Shown piece by piece: positions 10,996-24,620 of a DNA stretch of 64,000 bases. The stretch is from Opisthorchis felineus. Its lineage: Eukaryota; Platyhelminthes; Trematoda; Opisthorchiida; Opisthorchiidae. The position numbers and the translations under genes were made by a program. The stretch is taken from positions 17,117 through 81,116 of the forward strand of contig SJOL01005677.1 of the NCBI GenBank assembly GCA_004794785.1. Reading direction: 5' to 3'. The first letter of the stretch is position 1, and each line of letters starts with the position of its first letter. The notes beneath the pieces are model-generated. The model was not told where the DNA came from and did no database searches. It saw nothing but the letters and a program-made list of their open reading frames with translations.

Positions 10996-13900
10996 AGTAC
11001 TGGATATTTGCAGCCTTCAGGTTACCTTATGAATTTCCATTGTTTTCAGAAAAAATAGCTCGCAATTCATCATCAGGAAGGGAATAGCTATTCACTTTGG
11101 AAAATCATGTCGTGCTATGAGAGATAATAGCACGTAATGACAATAAATATACTATCAAAGTTACGAGAAGGCCGGTAGTAGATAAGTGAACATTCATTTC
11201 ACCCCAACACCGAACTCACCAGATCACAATCATCAGTTCCGCCTGCTTGTTCGTTTGGTACAAGAAGCAAAACTTCGACTACTAATGGAAACAAGAGTAT
11301 GAAGTTATTATGAAGTGATCGACATTTGTGAATTGACAAGCAAAACAAATGTAGTGACGAATTTGCGGTGAGTTTCCCTCAACCCACAGAGTGCCTGGAT
11401 CCACTTACATGCCCACTCGGCTTTACTTAGATACGCAGTCAATAAAATGAGGCATGTACTCAAGAGTAACATTGTTCAATTTGTGTGTGCCTTCGTCTGG
11501 CAAGTGAATCCGAACCATTTAAATAGTAACACAACTGTTGAAGGTCAACACTGGTTGAAATAATACCTGACCACATTAGCATTAAAACTTTCTGATTGTT
11601 CTTCAAGCTTATCTGTGTGAAGTTTTCTCTTGTTTTATGCAGATGCGATTAAGACCGTTAAAGCGTCGTCTCTGAGAGAACGCTATGGTTAGTTGGTGAT
11701 CCAACTACGTATGACTGTATTCGAAGGACGGACGACCACTAGAGGTTGTTGGGATGTGAAAATTAGGGACGCCAATTATTCCTAAGCATTTATTGCTTCG
11801 CTCGAACGCACACACCATGAAAGCCGACATCAATGATGCTTTTGAATCTGTCACAGCAGTCGGACTCAATCGTGTGGGCAGTCGATTTTGTTAAAGTAAT
11901 TTTCAGCCTGTGTCTCTAGGCGGATTCTGGAAAAGAACCTCTTCTTATACTACATTTCTCCATCGCTGGAGTTCTAATGAGCTGATGACGAACGGCTGTA
12001 ATTCGAAGGTTTTTGCCATTTTCTCTTTTATCCATCGGTTGTTGTTGCTGCTACCGAAACTCACAGTGTTAAGTCTTTTGACAACCCGAGCACGGTGTAT
12101 TTGCTTACTCGCCATGCTCTAAATGTGAATGTCAACAACGGGAGAGTAATTGGTAAACGGGAGCCACGGGAATTCTTAAACTATGAAGATGGATATACAG
12201 GGCGCTTTCTTGAAACCCGTCTCTCTACCTTTGATTACTGCGTCATCATGTTTGACATGATGCGTTTCACTACGGAGTACTCCTCCAGTAGTTACGTCAC
12301 TCTTGAACGTTCCGAAGAAAACAGACGGGGTTTGTGGAAGTCGATGTTGGAGGATCTGCGTTTTTGTGCTGCCTACTGATGTGTTGAATACACGGGGCAC
12401 CCCCTGAAAGTGCGGTTGTGGCATTTACGTTTGAGTCGTTTGAAGGCAAGCCTTGTAGACATTTATAAGACAATTCACAACAGTTTTAGAGTGCATGACT
12501 ATAGTACACTTTCAGAATCCAATAAGCCGTATTGTTTAGAAATGTCTCTATTGCGGTGAATCAGTTATACGTGTATTGAATCTAACTTGACATCTTGGTA
12601 ATCCCCACATTCATTTGCCTACCGTATTCGCGTTGTTACTGATCTCTTATTGTTCTGCTCCATACCCCCTACTCACCTTTCCTCTAAGAGCCATTACGGC
12701 TGACGCTGACATGCTAGCATATGTGTTCATATGTACCACTGTCCTATTCATCTATACACGTCCTTGCTCCGTTTGCTAGGCCCCACCAAACTCGTTCTGT
12801 CCTAATGCCCGAGTGCTCCAACCGTCGTTTGGAATCAAGTGATTGACCTCCGAAGAGACTACTTCAACCATCACCATAAATCCAAAGTTGCGTTCACCGT
12901 TATTTGGTGTACGCGCCTTGACGCTGCGCTGCACTGGCCAGTGACAAACTCATACTATTGTTGACATGGACGCTTGAGGTTTGTTGTATAATCGTGTTTA
13001 TTTGTGAGTAAATAGTACTGTATACATTCGAACCCAAATTTTACAATGGGGCGCAACAGCCAGACTTAAAACCCATTCAGTGGAAAGCACCAAAATTAAA
13101 TGAAGTTCGCAGCTGATATTTAGTTGAATCGTCTGCACCAGATCAGTAATATTCTCTAAACAATGTTTGACAGCGGGAAGGAAGAGAAATCAGACTATAT
13201 TTCTACACTTACTGATTCAGTTCAGTGTCGCATCCTTGGGTTCCACAAAAGGTAATATTACTACCGAATCACTTCAGGAAACGAACGGTGAACAGCCCAA
13301 TTTCCTTAAGTACTGTTGAGATTTAAGCAAATCCGTATCATTTCCGCCGGCCACTATTTTGTCATTGTAAGACTGTAAGATTGAAGTTGGAAAACGACTT
13401 TACTAGATTTTCTTGGATCCTATGGAGCGTAATCCATTCTGACGTTGGTCTCTGTTGAGCGATAATTCTCTCAAAAGCAGTAGACAAACAGCTAAAACGC
13501 ATACCACTAAATCCAGTAACTTCCTTGGACAGTGCACGTCGAACATGTGCTAACATTAGTTGGGTTACTAGTATGTTCTGCTAGCGTTTCAGGTATGTTG
13601 GATGTTAGGCGGGTGGAGAGAATTCTCTTTGGTATTACATTGCCCACTACCTCCCGATGGCAGTACTACCTTTCCCTACAGCGGTCAGGATAACTTACCC
13701 CAAACTGATTAGTTTCCATTGATTCTTCGGCCAAAACGATATTCCCAGTAAACACCACCTATCGTAGAAGAACAATCCTAGTTGGTAGTGTTGGTTAGGC
13801 TTCGGTGTATCACAAAACCTGAGCAATCGCTTATTCTTATGAAAATGGAGCAACAATTAGACACAGATTTCCCCCTTTCGGGACTCAGATAAAGACAAGA

Positions 13901-16900
13901 GAAAGCAATTGAACTAGGATATCTGGAGTTAAAAAATGAGGGACCAATAATCTAATAGTTGGAGTATCCAGGCAACTAACCACGGTCACATTAGGGAGGG
14001 TGATCACAGAAGCAGTTGTTAGATGGGGTACTTCAATGCATCATGCGATATGCTACAATGGCATCCTATTCCTCATTATTAACTCTGCTTCCACTCAGCT
14101 CCAGGTTTCAACAGGTCATCAAACACCGTGGTGAAAAATTTCCAACTTTAAGTTATTATGCGTTATCCGTATTACATGATGCAGATATGTGGGACTCCAT
14201 TATGAGCACCTCGATAATTAGTAATTAGTAATTATATACTAATATCAGAGATCATGTACCTTGAAATATGCCTGTTTTTTTATTTGGTCTGAGCAGACCT
14301 TAGAGGGTCTCACGGCCATTCAGCACGTTATGGTGCCTAAGTCTATTAAATGGTCCCAAATGAATTCAGAACATAATGGTAGTGAGCCTTGAATTCGATT
14401 GGATCTCACTTAATGATCACACCTATAAATGGATTATAAGGTTTAGGGGATGATAAGCCAGATCTTTCTGGTTAAACCCCAATATTACAAGCGCCGGTTT
14501 ACGGTTTACCTTTCAAAACCCTAATCTGGTCAATCTGCGAACTTCCCTGGCTTCACCAAAATGAGGTGCGTAAAATATACCGTTAAATTCTGTTCGCTCA
14601 GCCGATCCGCACTTACGACGTCCTTGATGCAAATCGCGAGAACCCTGACCGAGAAGAGATACCCGGGGATGCTTTCGTGTAAAAATCTTGTGCACCATAT
14701 TGGGCAGAATTCAGCTAACGCATTACAAGTCTGCTCCACATACAGTTGCCGTTTGTAGGCAAAAAGGCATCTGGAACTCTCATACGTCATCCAACAGTCG
14801 CCTGTTGAAGGACATTCAGTGCAATATGCGTAAGAATGCAATTCACTAGTAGACCCATGCTCAACACGAGATGCTTAACCTTTAATCTGCTCCTTTTCTT
14901 GTGAATATTCCGCAAAGTATGTAGGGCTATCCCGGGAAATGGATGAATATTTGAGGTCATGTATTAAAACCAAAGAAACTGAACAGATGACCATTGCGGC
15001 TACATGCTACCTGATCGTCAAGGAAGACCGAATCCAGCCAGCTTGATCATCCAGTGCAATTGCTCAGGTGCCGGTTAGGCTACCTAAACACACGTTAAGA
15101 CAGACAAACGATGATCTCGCTCTGAGTGACTAAATGACTTTTGAGTTTTAAACAATCAGACCTCACTTATTATTCCCACAGCCTAGAAAACTGTGTGAAT
15201 GTATATGTGTAATCGCATGCACTTCTGGTAACCATCTTACCGTGAAATTTATTGAGTTCTCCGCTTACAAAACCAACGAAAGACCGCAATTTCGGTAGCC
15301 AATCTCTTTGGATGAAAAGCTTTGAACTGTTGAGTGCGGTAGTTTAAACGGTAAGGAAAAAGTCAAGAAGTACCAGTTGATTTATCAGCGTTCCCCTTCT
15401 AAGCTAGACACATTCTTAGACGGCTTTCGATGAGAAAAAGGATAGAAGCTATTTGCTCGGACGACAATTACCGTAGATCCAGATTTACACCTTAGTAAAA
15501 TTAATTTGAGAAGACATAGACTTACCATGCACCTCTATCAAATACGACTAGCAACGCGAAACAGGTTGGCCTACAGCTTGCTAGGAAGGCCTTGCTTTGA
15601 TTACGTTGATGCGATACCCCTGAAACCGGTGACTAGGGCACTGAACTGTTTAAACCTGACATTAGTGCACCAATTAAACTATGCGAACAAATTTGAGGGA
15701 CTTCCATCTTATAATCCGTCTTATAATCGGTAGCCGATGACACTATTTTTAATCCAGGCTAATATGCCTCATTTTCTCATATTTAGATACGGTGGGATTT
15801 ACCCAACGGCAAAGGATTGGTAAAGCGATGGCCATCATAAAGCATTATTGTCATTCTTCACTATGAAGGCAATTTTGTGCTCGCCTAGTTTTGTTTATGA
15901 GGTTATCTTATAAAGGAGGGTGACAGTTCTAATTTGATAGCTTCACTGTCAAAAAAGGCGTTTATTTAGTCGGTGAAATTAGTCGTCTCATGAAAGGCAC
16001 CTGGCCGAGACCATCTGGTCCGTGTACCTGTTAGAGTCATTTTTCTTAGACTGACTGATTCAGTTAGGCCACTGGTGAAAAGTTACGGTCACGAGGTTCA
16101 GAATTTTTTTTCCGCACAAAAATAACATTAATATTAATCGTCAAAAAGCAGATGGATTTTCACTGTGAAGATTCATGTCATGCCATGGCGAATCGGAACC
16201 TAGATAAAATAAAACACTTACTCAATAATCATATTAATCAGTTTATGAGACAGTTAGAAGGTGAGAGTACCAAGCAGCTTAAATGTTAGTGCAACTAAGC
16301 AGGGCCGTCGTCTGAATTGCTAGAATAGTCGATCGCATTAGCATTAAGCTTGGTCAACATTCGTGAGGTTTAGCTATGCACAGCTACTCCAATTTTGGTG
16401 CACGAATAGTGCATATATTTTAGGTCACTTTAGAACAGTTTGGCTAGGTTTTCGCACAGCTACTTAAAACGCCTAGCTTTGTAACTAGAGCAGCTAACCA
16501 CATTTGTGTTCAAGTTGGTTGACACAAGACAACCTCAGTCAGCTAGACCACACAGCGGTATTAACGAATGCGAACTTAGTCATCTTACTACTTTTGACTG
16601 AGATTCATAAATTTAACTCATATGTTGATAGGTCGGTCTAATTACCCGGTGGTACACAGTGAACAGTTGATCTTGCACTATGAATTGTGCACCAAACCAC
16701 GGCATTGTATTATGGGATAGAGTGGTCCATTCATTCGGCATCGTACTCTCCAGCTTAGGTCCCTTGACCCATGAGTTCCTGCTACCAACATCCCGACAAA
16801 AAGTAAACTACCACAATCTCTGAACAAATGCAAATAGGCTATTCATTACTGGTATGTGCTTAAAAGTGCACTTTATGTCCCCACATGAATTCTAACAGAC

Positions 16901-19900
16901 ATCGAGTGGGTTATCTCATCTGACTGTTTCACTAAAAGCCTTCTGTGACCCTCCTAAGTAGGCACCTCCAGTGTTGAGCACCAAGAAACTTCTAGTCAAC
17001 CTTTCCAACCCAGGTGGCCACTTGCCTCGAAATCGTACCATTTAACTCCACTGTATGTCATATCACATCGGTGTACCAAACCGACACAGTATAAAAAATT
17101 GCACCTACAGGCATAACTGAGAACGGAGATGCTACTAGTTGATTATACATGCAAACGCTCTATTCGTTGCAGAACGCACATCAGTGGAAACAGTTTTCAA
17201 GCCCAATATAGCGTAGAGATACGAATTAGCAAAGGTAGTATCCAATAGTTATATTGCTACAACATGACGTTAAACGAAAATAGAGTGGAACCATGTGTAA
17301 TGACATGAGTTAGAAGGACAACTCGAACCTTATGATTGAGATGTTTTCGTGTTTTCCGGTGACTGTAAGCCAAAGCATACGTTCTACCTGAAAGACTCTA
17401 GCGGAGTGCAAAATGAAGCAACTAACCGGATACATCTTCAAGCCCTGCCAGGAATGTTGCAACCTACGTATGATAAACGGCCTTTGTGAATTTTATGGTG
17501 TTATAGTTTGGCCGTCTGTAGGGCACAGGTTCACGTTTTACTAAGCGCAGATTTAAAACTGATACAGCACTTGTACGAACCCTTCATATTAATACTGTAA
17601 TACGATCCAGAAACCCAAATACCCAGACAAGAATGCTCCATGTTTAGCTACATTGTCACGTAGAATTTTGGGAATGGGGTTCAAAAAAACTGAAATTCAA
17701 ACCAGAAATCCGGTCACTCCATGCGGCTTTACGGTAGACTGGGCATCCTAACATCCTATGCAGATGCAGAGTCACGAAAACATCTAGGGCTGTCAAACTT
17801 CAATTCGATTCAATCGCGTGGGACATTGACAAGTTAGGGTGGATACTGCTCACGACACGAAACAATTCACTCAATTTAAAGCGCCATACATACACCGTTT
17901 GTAAGAACAGATCTGAGATATCATCACGCGGTGGCTCCTCAGCTTTTTCCAGAAAAATGTGGGCTAATGTTGGGCCTAATGAGCTGCTGACAGCAACCTG
18001 CCTTTAGGCCGTTTCCCAAAAACAAAAACAAAAGTTTTGCGTACTGAAGAGTATAAGGCACCGACGTAATTCAGCTGGCCTACCTAACTGGACAATATGC
18101 GTACTAATACAAACTCAAAGGTAATCAACTGTTTATTTTAATGAGATTTTAGTCAACAAAGGATTAGCGTCAGTGTATAAAATTTTCTGGGGTCTTACCG
18201 GTGAACTGTCAGATGTTCAGGAAAGTTCAACAGGGTCTTCCAAACAGGGGGTGGGGAGAAAAAATATTCACTATTCAATGGACTGCTAAAAGATGCTGAA
18301 TTTCGCAAGTTTGAAATCAGTCTTAACGGTATTTGCTGTCTGAGGATTTTTGGTGAACCTCTCATTTTAACGTGCGTCCCTGAGACAGCCACGCAGTTAT
18401 TTTCATGCTGGTAATTTATAATTCCTGACTATGATGATTTTCCCTTCGTGAAAATCATTAACTGCCCAGTTCATTTGGAGTTTCTCTTCGCTTTTCTACT
18501 ATTATCTTTCTTTGATTTTCAAAGAGATGTAGTGGAGTTATTTCACAATCTGTAAAAGAGAAAGAACTGTGATCGAGATCGAACGGGTGGTTTATCCTCG
18601 AAATGCGAGTGATTAGAGCAAAGTTATTAGATCTGTCCGGGTTGTAGTATCATTCCGTTGCTTGATGTCATTTGCTGGGCAACTTCCTCTGAGCGGTTTG
18701 GCTGGTGGTTCTCAGGTATTCTGAATAAGGAAGTACTATCAGGAGAAAAACTTCAAACGTATACTTTCCGGCACATTAAAGCTAGCATACCGCCACCATT
18801 GGTCATGCCTAATGTACCTGAATGGCGGTTCGCCTCTGCATATAGACGATCTTTAAATTTGGCAACACCCTGGTGTGTATAGTAACGAAATAACTTTTCT
18901 GGAAGATGTGATTGTAAAATTGTCCAACATACGTACACTGATATAAACCCATCCAAAAATCCGCCCCAACCCTTGTTTGTCTGCTTGGTAACGGAGATCC
19001 AGTATTCTGATGCCAATGTGAGCTACCTGAGGAACTCCGGAATGGGAAAAACAGGACAAACACCAACTCGCCCTCTTTAACTTGGGAATCAAACGTATTA
19101 GCGTGAACCACGCCGATAAGAGCCGGATCAAGCCACATTAACGTACATGACGGCAGTTTTTTCTGCCAGCGTAATTAGTGGCATACTCGTACAAACTAAG
19201 GGTTGCCCACTTTCATAGACTAGTGGATACGTGAGTTTCCAATACTCCGAGATTGAAAGCAAAATCTGCAAGGAATTGAGTCCAACGATCTACCATTGAT
19301 TTTTTCTAGTGTCAAAGGGGCTCTTGTACTTGTGAATATCCCAGCAATGTGCACCCTATTGCACCACCGAACATGAACTGCAAGCAAGTGCGATGCGGTA
19401 GATGTCCACAATAAAATCAACTGTGATCAACAAAAGATTGAAACACGATTCCCAACCTTTCACTGTCTGGCACGGTTAGGTGTCGATATTCAGAACATTC
19501 CACCCGAAATTCACGGTTATAATTTCGGCATCGTGGATACAGATTTCAACTACACACCAACAAAAACACGAGAATAACACGAAAAACGGTTTTAGGTGAT
19601 GGGACAATTAAGAAGCGCGTTCCATCTATTGAGGTGGGAGGGGAATTTCCGGCTTCGAATGTAGGTGAACAGTGGCAAGAAGACATGAGTGTCACACCGA
19701 TGTGACCACCCAACGCGTTTCCGACTCATGCAAGTTTTTACGAAGTAAGAAACCTGACAGATTGTGATGTATGTTTCCTTCGTGAGGGCGTTGGGTATGT
19801 AGCTGCGGTAAAGGTGTGTTTTGTGGTCAGCCACGACACCCTCGGTGCAGAACCTCAAACGTTAGAATGCCGTTCACCGAGTGCGAAAAGGCCAGCCAGT

Positions 19901-22900
19901 CCGCTTGCAATGTTGTAGTCACGACTGCAACAGCAGGTTCCGGAACGGATCACGGGAAGGCGGTAGCTTAGGTTCACTAACTTTTCTGCAGACGATTTCC
20001 GGGTCGCTTGTCTCTAACAAGTGGAAAATGCAAATTCTGATACTCATTCTAAGTTGTTGTTCCACTTGATGTATCGTTCGTCACTTGCACGATAAAGGAG
20101 TTTATTTCATTAATGTATGGTCACACCATCGAATAAGTATGCAGGAACGAGGCACACAGTTTTCGAAAACGATAGATCGACGTCAGTGCGGATATGACGC
20201 AGTGAACCATGGAGCATACGCGTAGTTCAGTCAGCCACGATAAGCAATTCCCAAATGTCCGAACAGCAGCTTAGGTGAAAAAAGCATGAAAACTGTAAGA
20301 AGTGTGGGATGCGAGAAGTCTAATGGCACCAATACGTGACGTTTAAGTTACAAAAACGCTGTTTAGGAAAGCAACACAAAAATTAAAGCTACCAGCTTCT
20401 GTTAACTTTGAACGCAAATCCATATCGAGACGGTTGTAATATTTAATTGAAAATATATTCGGTCAACATTGATTGTTATCAGCAACCTTCGCCAAAGTGC
20501 TTTCACCACTACACAAATCACCTGTTGGTGAAGCACTTAAGACTGCACAACTCACTAAGGTGAGTCGGATAAGCCTAAACGGGCTTCCCAAGGTGTCACG
20601 GGGAATATGAGTGAATTCGTCGAGATATGTTTTGTGGGGCTAGAAGGGATTCGTACCATCTAGAGCAACGACCTTTAGCAACCAATATATTTAAATCTGT
20701 AGAGTACCCACAGTATCGATCCGGACAACAGCACTCCATCCTTGTCATTCGTAGTTCTTTATGCCAGTAGAGTAGGAAGAAATCAATAGTCTACCAACCA
20801 AGATGGAAATGGAACCGTCAAAGAATGCCGTAGTGAACTAAAAACTAGTGTACCGCTGGCAATTTGACTTGTAGAGATCTGTTCGGACGCCGTAGAAAGC
20901 CTTTGCTGATGGGTTACTTTTATCGAACCATACGCATTGTCATAAACGTCGATCCTTCAGACAAGCCAAGTTTTGGTCTTCATAGGTTCAATCAGTCATC
21001 ACAGTTGATTTTACCGTGAGCCTTCTCGTCCCTAGCGGAAAGTGAGATAGCGTTCAGCAGCATGTACCTGAAGTTAGCTAGCTAGATTATTCCTGGACGT
21101 CTAAGTGGTTCTCAGTGAACAAATGCTCACGGAGAGGCAATCTCAAAGCACAAGACCTTTGCAGGACAAATTTCGAGATGACCTATATTGAAGGCGCCAA
21201 AGCAGCAAAGGTGTCCAGGATATCGGTTCGGAGTAGCCGTGAGTAAGGTGTTCACGCCGGACAAAGCACATTCACTTTGCCTTGCACTGACTTCTTGCCA
21301 CGAGTGACCTCCAATCGGAAAATTCTGCCAGGCGAAACCGCGTGCAACCACATAGTGTCTTGGTTCGGAATGATCGGGCGGAGCATACGACATACGTACC
21401 TCGACATGATTCGAGACCCACAATTTCGAATTACATGCTAACTCTGTGGCAGAAGTAGTCGAATGAAGCGACCGAACAGAAGCCCATTCATGTAAATACC
21501 AGTGTGAGGAGAAAAGCACTTCGCCGCGGAGCCGTTTAGTAGCAAACATCAACTAAGTAGTTACAAACTATTGGCATTCAACGTCTCATATGCACATAAT
21601 TTAAAAAAAACTGAACATTCTCACGCGTCTTCTTGAACTTTCATGGATATTCATTGACTATCCTGCAATTGTAAACGAACGCTGCAAAGCAGCACCACAA
21701 GTTCGTAATGAACCTCACCTTCCATTAGACGGGCGGCGGAGCTTCGAGAAAATCACAAACTACTCACATGCCTCATCGGTAGTACCCGACGTTACACCAG
21801 TATTGAACAGCCTATGTGAAGCTTTTGGCACAGTGCATACTAGTTGTGGAATGCACATTCAAGGCAATGTGATCCGAAGAGTCAGCTGATGAGATTGGTG
21901 AAAGAACAGCATACAGGTTTCATCGAATGCACTTCCTAAGATCTACTCTATTGCCAGAAATGCGCGAGTGGCAGTGTTACGAAACTTCTCTAGGTATATG
22001 GCTGGCTTACGACAGGTGCAGCACACTTTGCCTGCCATACCTGCATGGGTTTTTCTTAGCATAAAGGCTACCTGATGATTCACCGTGTCTGTGACCACTG
22101 GATATATTCAGAATGCGTTTTAGCAGCAATGTTATGGTGAGTTGGAGGTCGGTGAGCAGAACCATTTCAAACGCGCCTAGCGGTTAAAAAGTTGACCCGC
22201 TTCATCACAATTTCCACATACCAAAATGATGTGTTCGGTTCTGAACCACATGGGATTTCCGACATTTTGGGATTTGGGGAGAAGAGCCCGAGTAAGAATA
22301 GCACCTTAAGAAGCGAACACTGGGTTTCGCGCAACTATCTTTAACTCAAACTTGGTCTAAAAAACAAAGTAGTAGGCCGTGATGCAATACGATTTAAAAG
22401 GTTGGTGAAAACTCTTTGACAACCAACTATCGCTCCCTCTCTTCTGCGACTACAAGGAACGACGGGCTCGAGTTTCCAACGTCCTTATCCTCCAACAGAA
22501 CACGCATTCACTGAAGACTTCCTCAGGAAAATTTTTACTAAGAGCTCTCAATCGGAAACGCAATTGACCTGGTAGTTATAGACTATGCTCACGTACGATT
22601 ATTTATTTTGATATAGAAATCCCCCTGATATCATGCACTACAGTCAAACCAGGCGTCCCATATGACTAAATTCCATACAGTTTGCATTGAAACAGATAAG
22701 CATTTTAGGTGGCTCTTGCTTGACTCTAGTATGCCGGACTCGTGCGTTGGCATAGATCGTTGTCCATTCAATCTGTGCTTTGCGAGCGAAGGTAATATTA
22801 GGTCAGAGTGGGTACTTTGGTCGACGTTTTCTTGTACAGATACGGTTCTCTACCACATGATAATATCCAGCACACAGATGAGAGATATCGGACTCATGTC

Positions 22901-24269
22901 CATGTCGAGACGTCCCAGTATCCCCTAAAAGATATCTCGAAAAAAGTCCTGAAATGATCAGTAAGTAATTTTAAAGGTAGCCCAGCTACAAGATAATGTA
23001 TTATGAAAAAAGTGCTGTTCTTCAGGTTTGATGCTGTAGCTTGAATAGCACCTGAGGCACCTTAACCTGTCATCGAATCATCTTTAGATTACCATCAGGA
23101 CATTTGAGATTTCATGTCGTCAGTCTAAAAATTTTGCGACGTATCGTTTGAAACTGATGGCTTAATGGTTCCCAGCTCTGGAATTTCAGACCAAACTTGG
23201 ACTAACACTTTGAAACGGCACTTCGCATCACTACCGTATTGCGATCTTAGCTAAGGACCGGTGAAACTTAAAGTTATGCTTATTGATAGTGTACGTGTTG
23301 TAGATTGTCTAATCGGCATACCCTGCTGTTTGATGTTTAATGGATCGATTCTGTTACGCAAGTGTATCATCTCCGTAGTTTGCTCCTCCGTCATGTTGAC
23401 CGTTGTGCTCTTCAGAGGTACACTGGACACGGAGTCAACATCATCGCGCCCGGACTCTATCAGTTGAATGGCTACGCAGCAGCCCTATTCGAGTCACACA
23501 ATCCGCCTTCCTGATACAGTAGATACTTTATAAGGTTGACGAAAACTCGCCGACCTTATCAGTAACATAGAGACGAAGCAAACACTTCGAAATTGGACCA
23601 AGAATTTGTATCGCACATCCTATCGGACAGATTCAGTTAGTTTTCAAATCAAAAACATAGCTGCTTACAAATTAACGGTCAATTTTAAAATAATGGGGAA
23701 TTGCATAATTTGAAAGTAAAACTCGCAGACTATCGATTCCCATTGCAATCGATATTAACGTCACCGAACAAAGTAACACTAATTACAGCACATCCATTTT
23801 CGGCTACTAATATGTCGCAGAGTAGTTGAAATACAACGTCCTAATAAATAGACGAGATGCTCTAAGCCCAACTCACGTGATGACACCCGTATCAAACTGC
23901 CTTCCAATGTCAGCTCACACCATATGTTAAACATCTGACATTGTTACACACCCACGGCGTCAACTAAAAGCCAGTTCCACAAACTTTGTTTCAACGATGA
24001 AACTGAAACGCACAGGAGGCGCACCAAGGTGGAATGAGCGAGATTATTCGGGCATGTTTAGCGGAGGGTTGTGTTGTATAAAGCAGCTACTACAGCCCAA
24101 AGATCGGAGGCATGGATGAATTCACAATATCAGTTTTCTGGAGAAAAACGCACAGGGTGGAACATCAACATTTGGTTTTACTTAGAGATAGAAGAATTGA
24201 ACATCAATCTGGAGATAAACTAAAAAAAATACACAAAAAGACAGGATGATATATCTTTTGAATAAGTGT
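10996..24269. other. Long region without a supportable gene
   Basis: Besides the candidate exon at 14.6-14.8 kb, only short frames occur. Segments at 18.8-19.1, 19.2-19.9 and 21.1-21.55 kb on the minus strand have frames of 60-140 codons, but no consistent splice chain, motif or similarity I recognise. The right end is the 3' flank of NCAPD2. Confidence 0.45.
14617..14801 (-). CDS. Possible cysteine-rich exon upstream of the unknown gene
   Basis: 185 nt between a CCTTCAACAG acceptor and a GTAAGT donor. The open reading begins DCWMTYESSRCLFAYKRQLY and continues with CNALAEFCPIWC; it ends in phase 0, which would fit the exon at 10,606-10,671. Six cysteines in 61 residues suggest an extracellular module. 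Other frames are also open here, so this could be chance. Confidence 0.25.
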
Positions 24270-24620
24270 TCAATCTTCCTCTCCATCAGAGCGGTCCGGG
24301 TCCTCGTCCTCCTCATCTGAGCTGAACGCAGCACGTGCTGCGCGACGTTTCTTTTGTCTCCTAGGGGCGGCACGGCCACGCGTTGCTCTACTAGAGGTAC
24401 CCTCGGTTTGAGGTGGCTGTTGTGCTTGCGAGTTTTTATCGGCATCCTCCTCCTCTGCATCGCTTCGAATTACAGGGGCAGCGGTGCGAGTAGCCCGACG
24501 CAAATTACGACGAGTAGATTCACCAGTAGGGCTGGAAAATCGACCTTTACGTCTCGCCGTCTTTGCAGCCATTTCTGCTCGATGAACCGCAGCTTCATCA
24601 GATACACCTTTTTCATGAAA
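24270..24620 (-). CDS. NCAPD2: NCAPD2 exon 19 (terminal exon, acidic tail)
   Basis: 351 nt (116 codons plus stop). It starts in phase 0 after a CATCCATAG acceptor ([14 protein letters not shown]) and continues as a Lys/Arg-rich low-complexity stretch with [14 protein letters not shown]. It ends [20 protein letters not shown]. Vertebrate CAP-D2 likewise ends in a basic tail with an FSSDES-EED motif, a region known to be heavily phosphorylated. I see no clear AATAAA just downstream. Confidence 0.9.
   Translation of the reverse strand, partial: FHEKGVSDEAAVHRAEMAAKTARRKGRFSSPTGESTRRNLRRATRTAAPVIRSDAEEEDADKNSQAQQPPQTEGTSSRATRGRAAPRRQKKRRAARAAFSSDEEDEDPDRSDGEED

Noticed and set aside
21127..21552. 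141-codon minus-strand open frame
   Set aside because: Long, but composition and lack of motifs or coherent splice borders do not distinguish it from chance.
21884..21915. CTGATGAG...GAAAG as another hammerhead
   Set aside because: No stem II between the two core words and no stem I or cleavage triplet around it.
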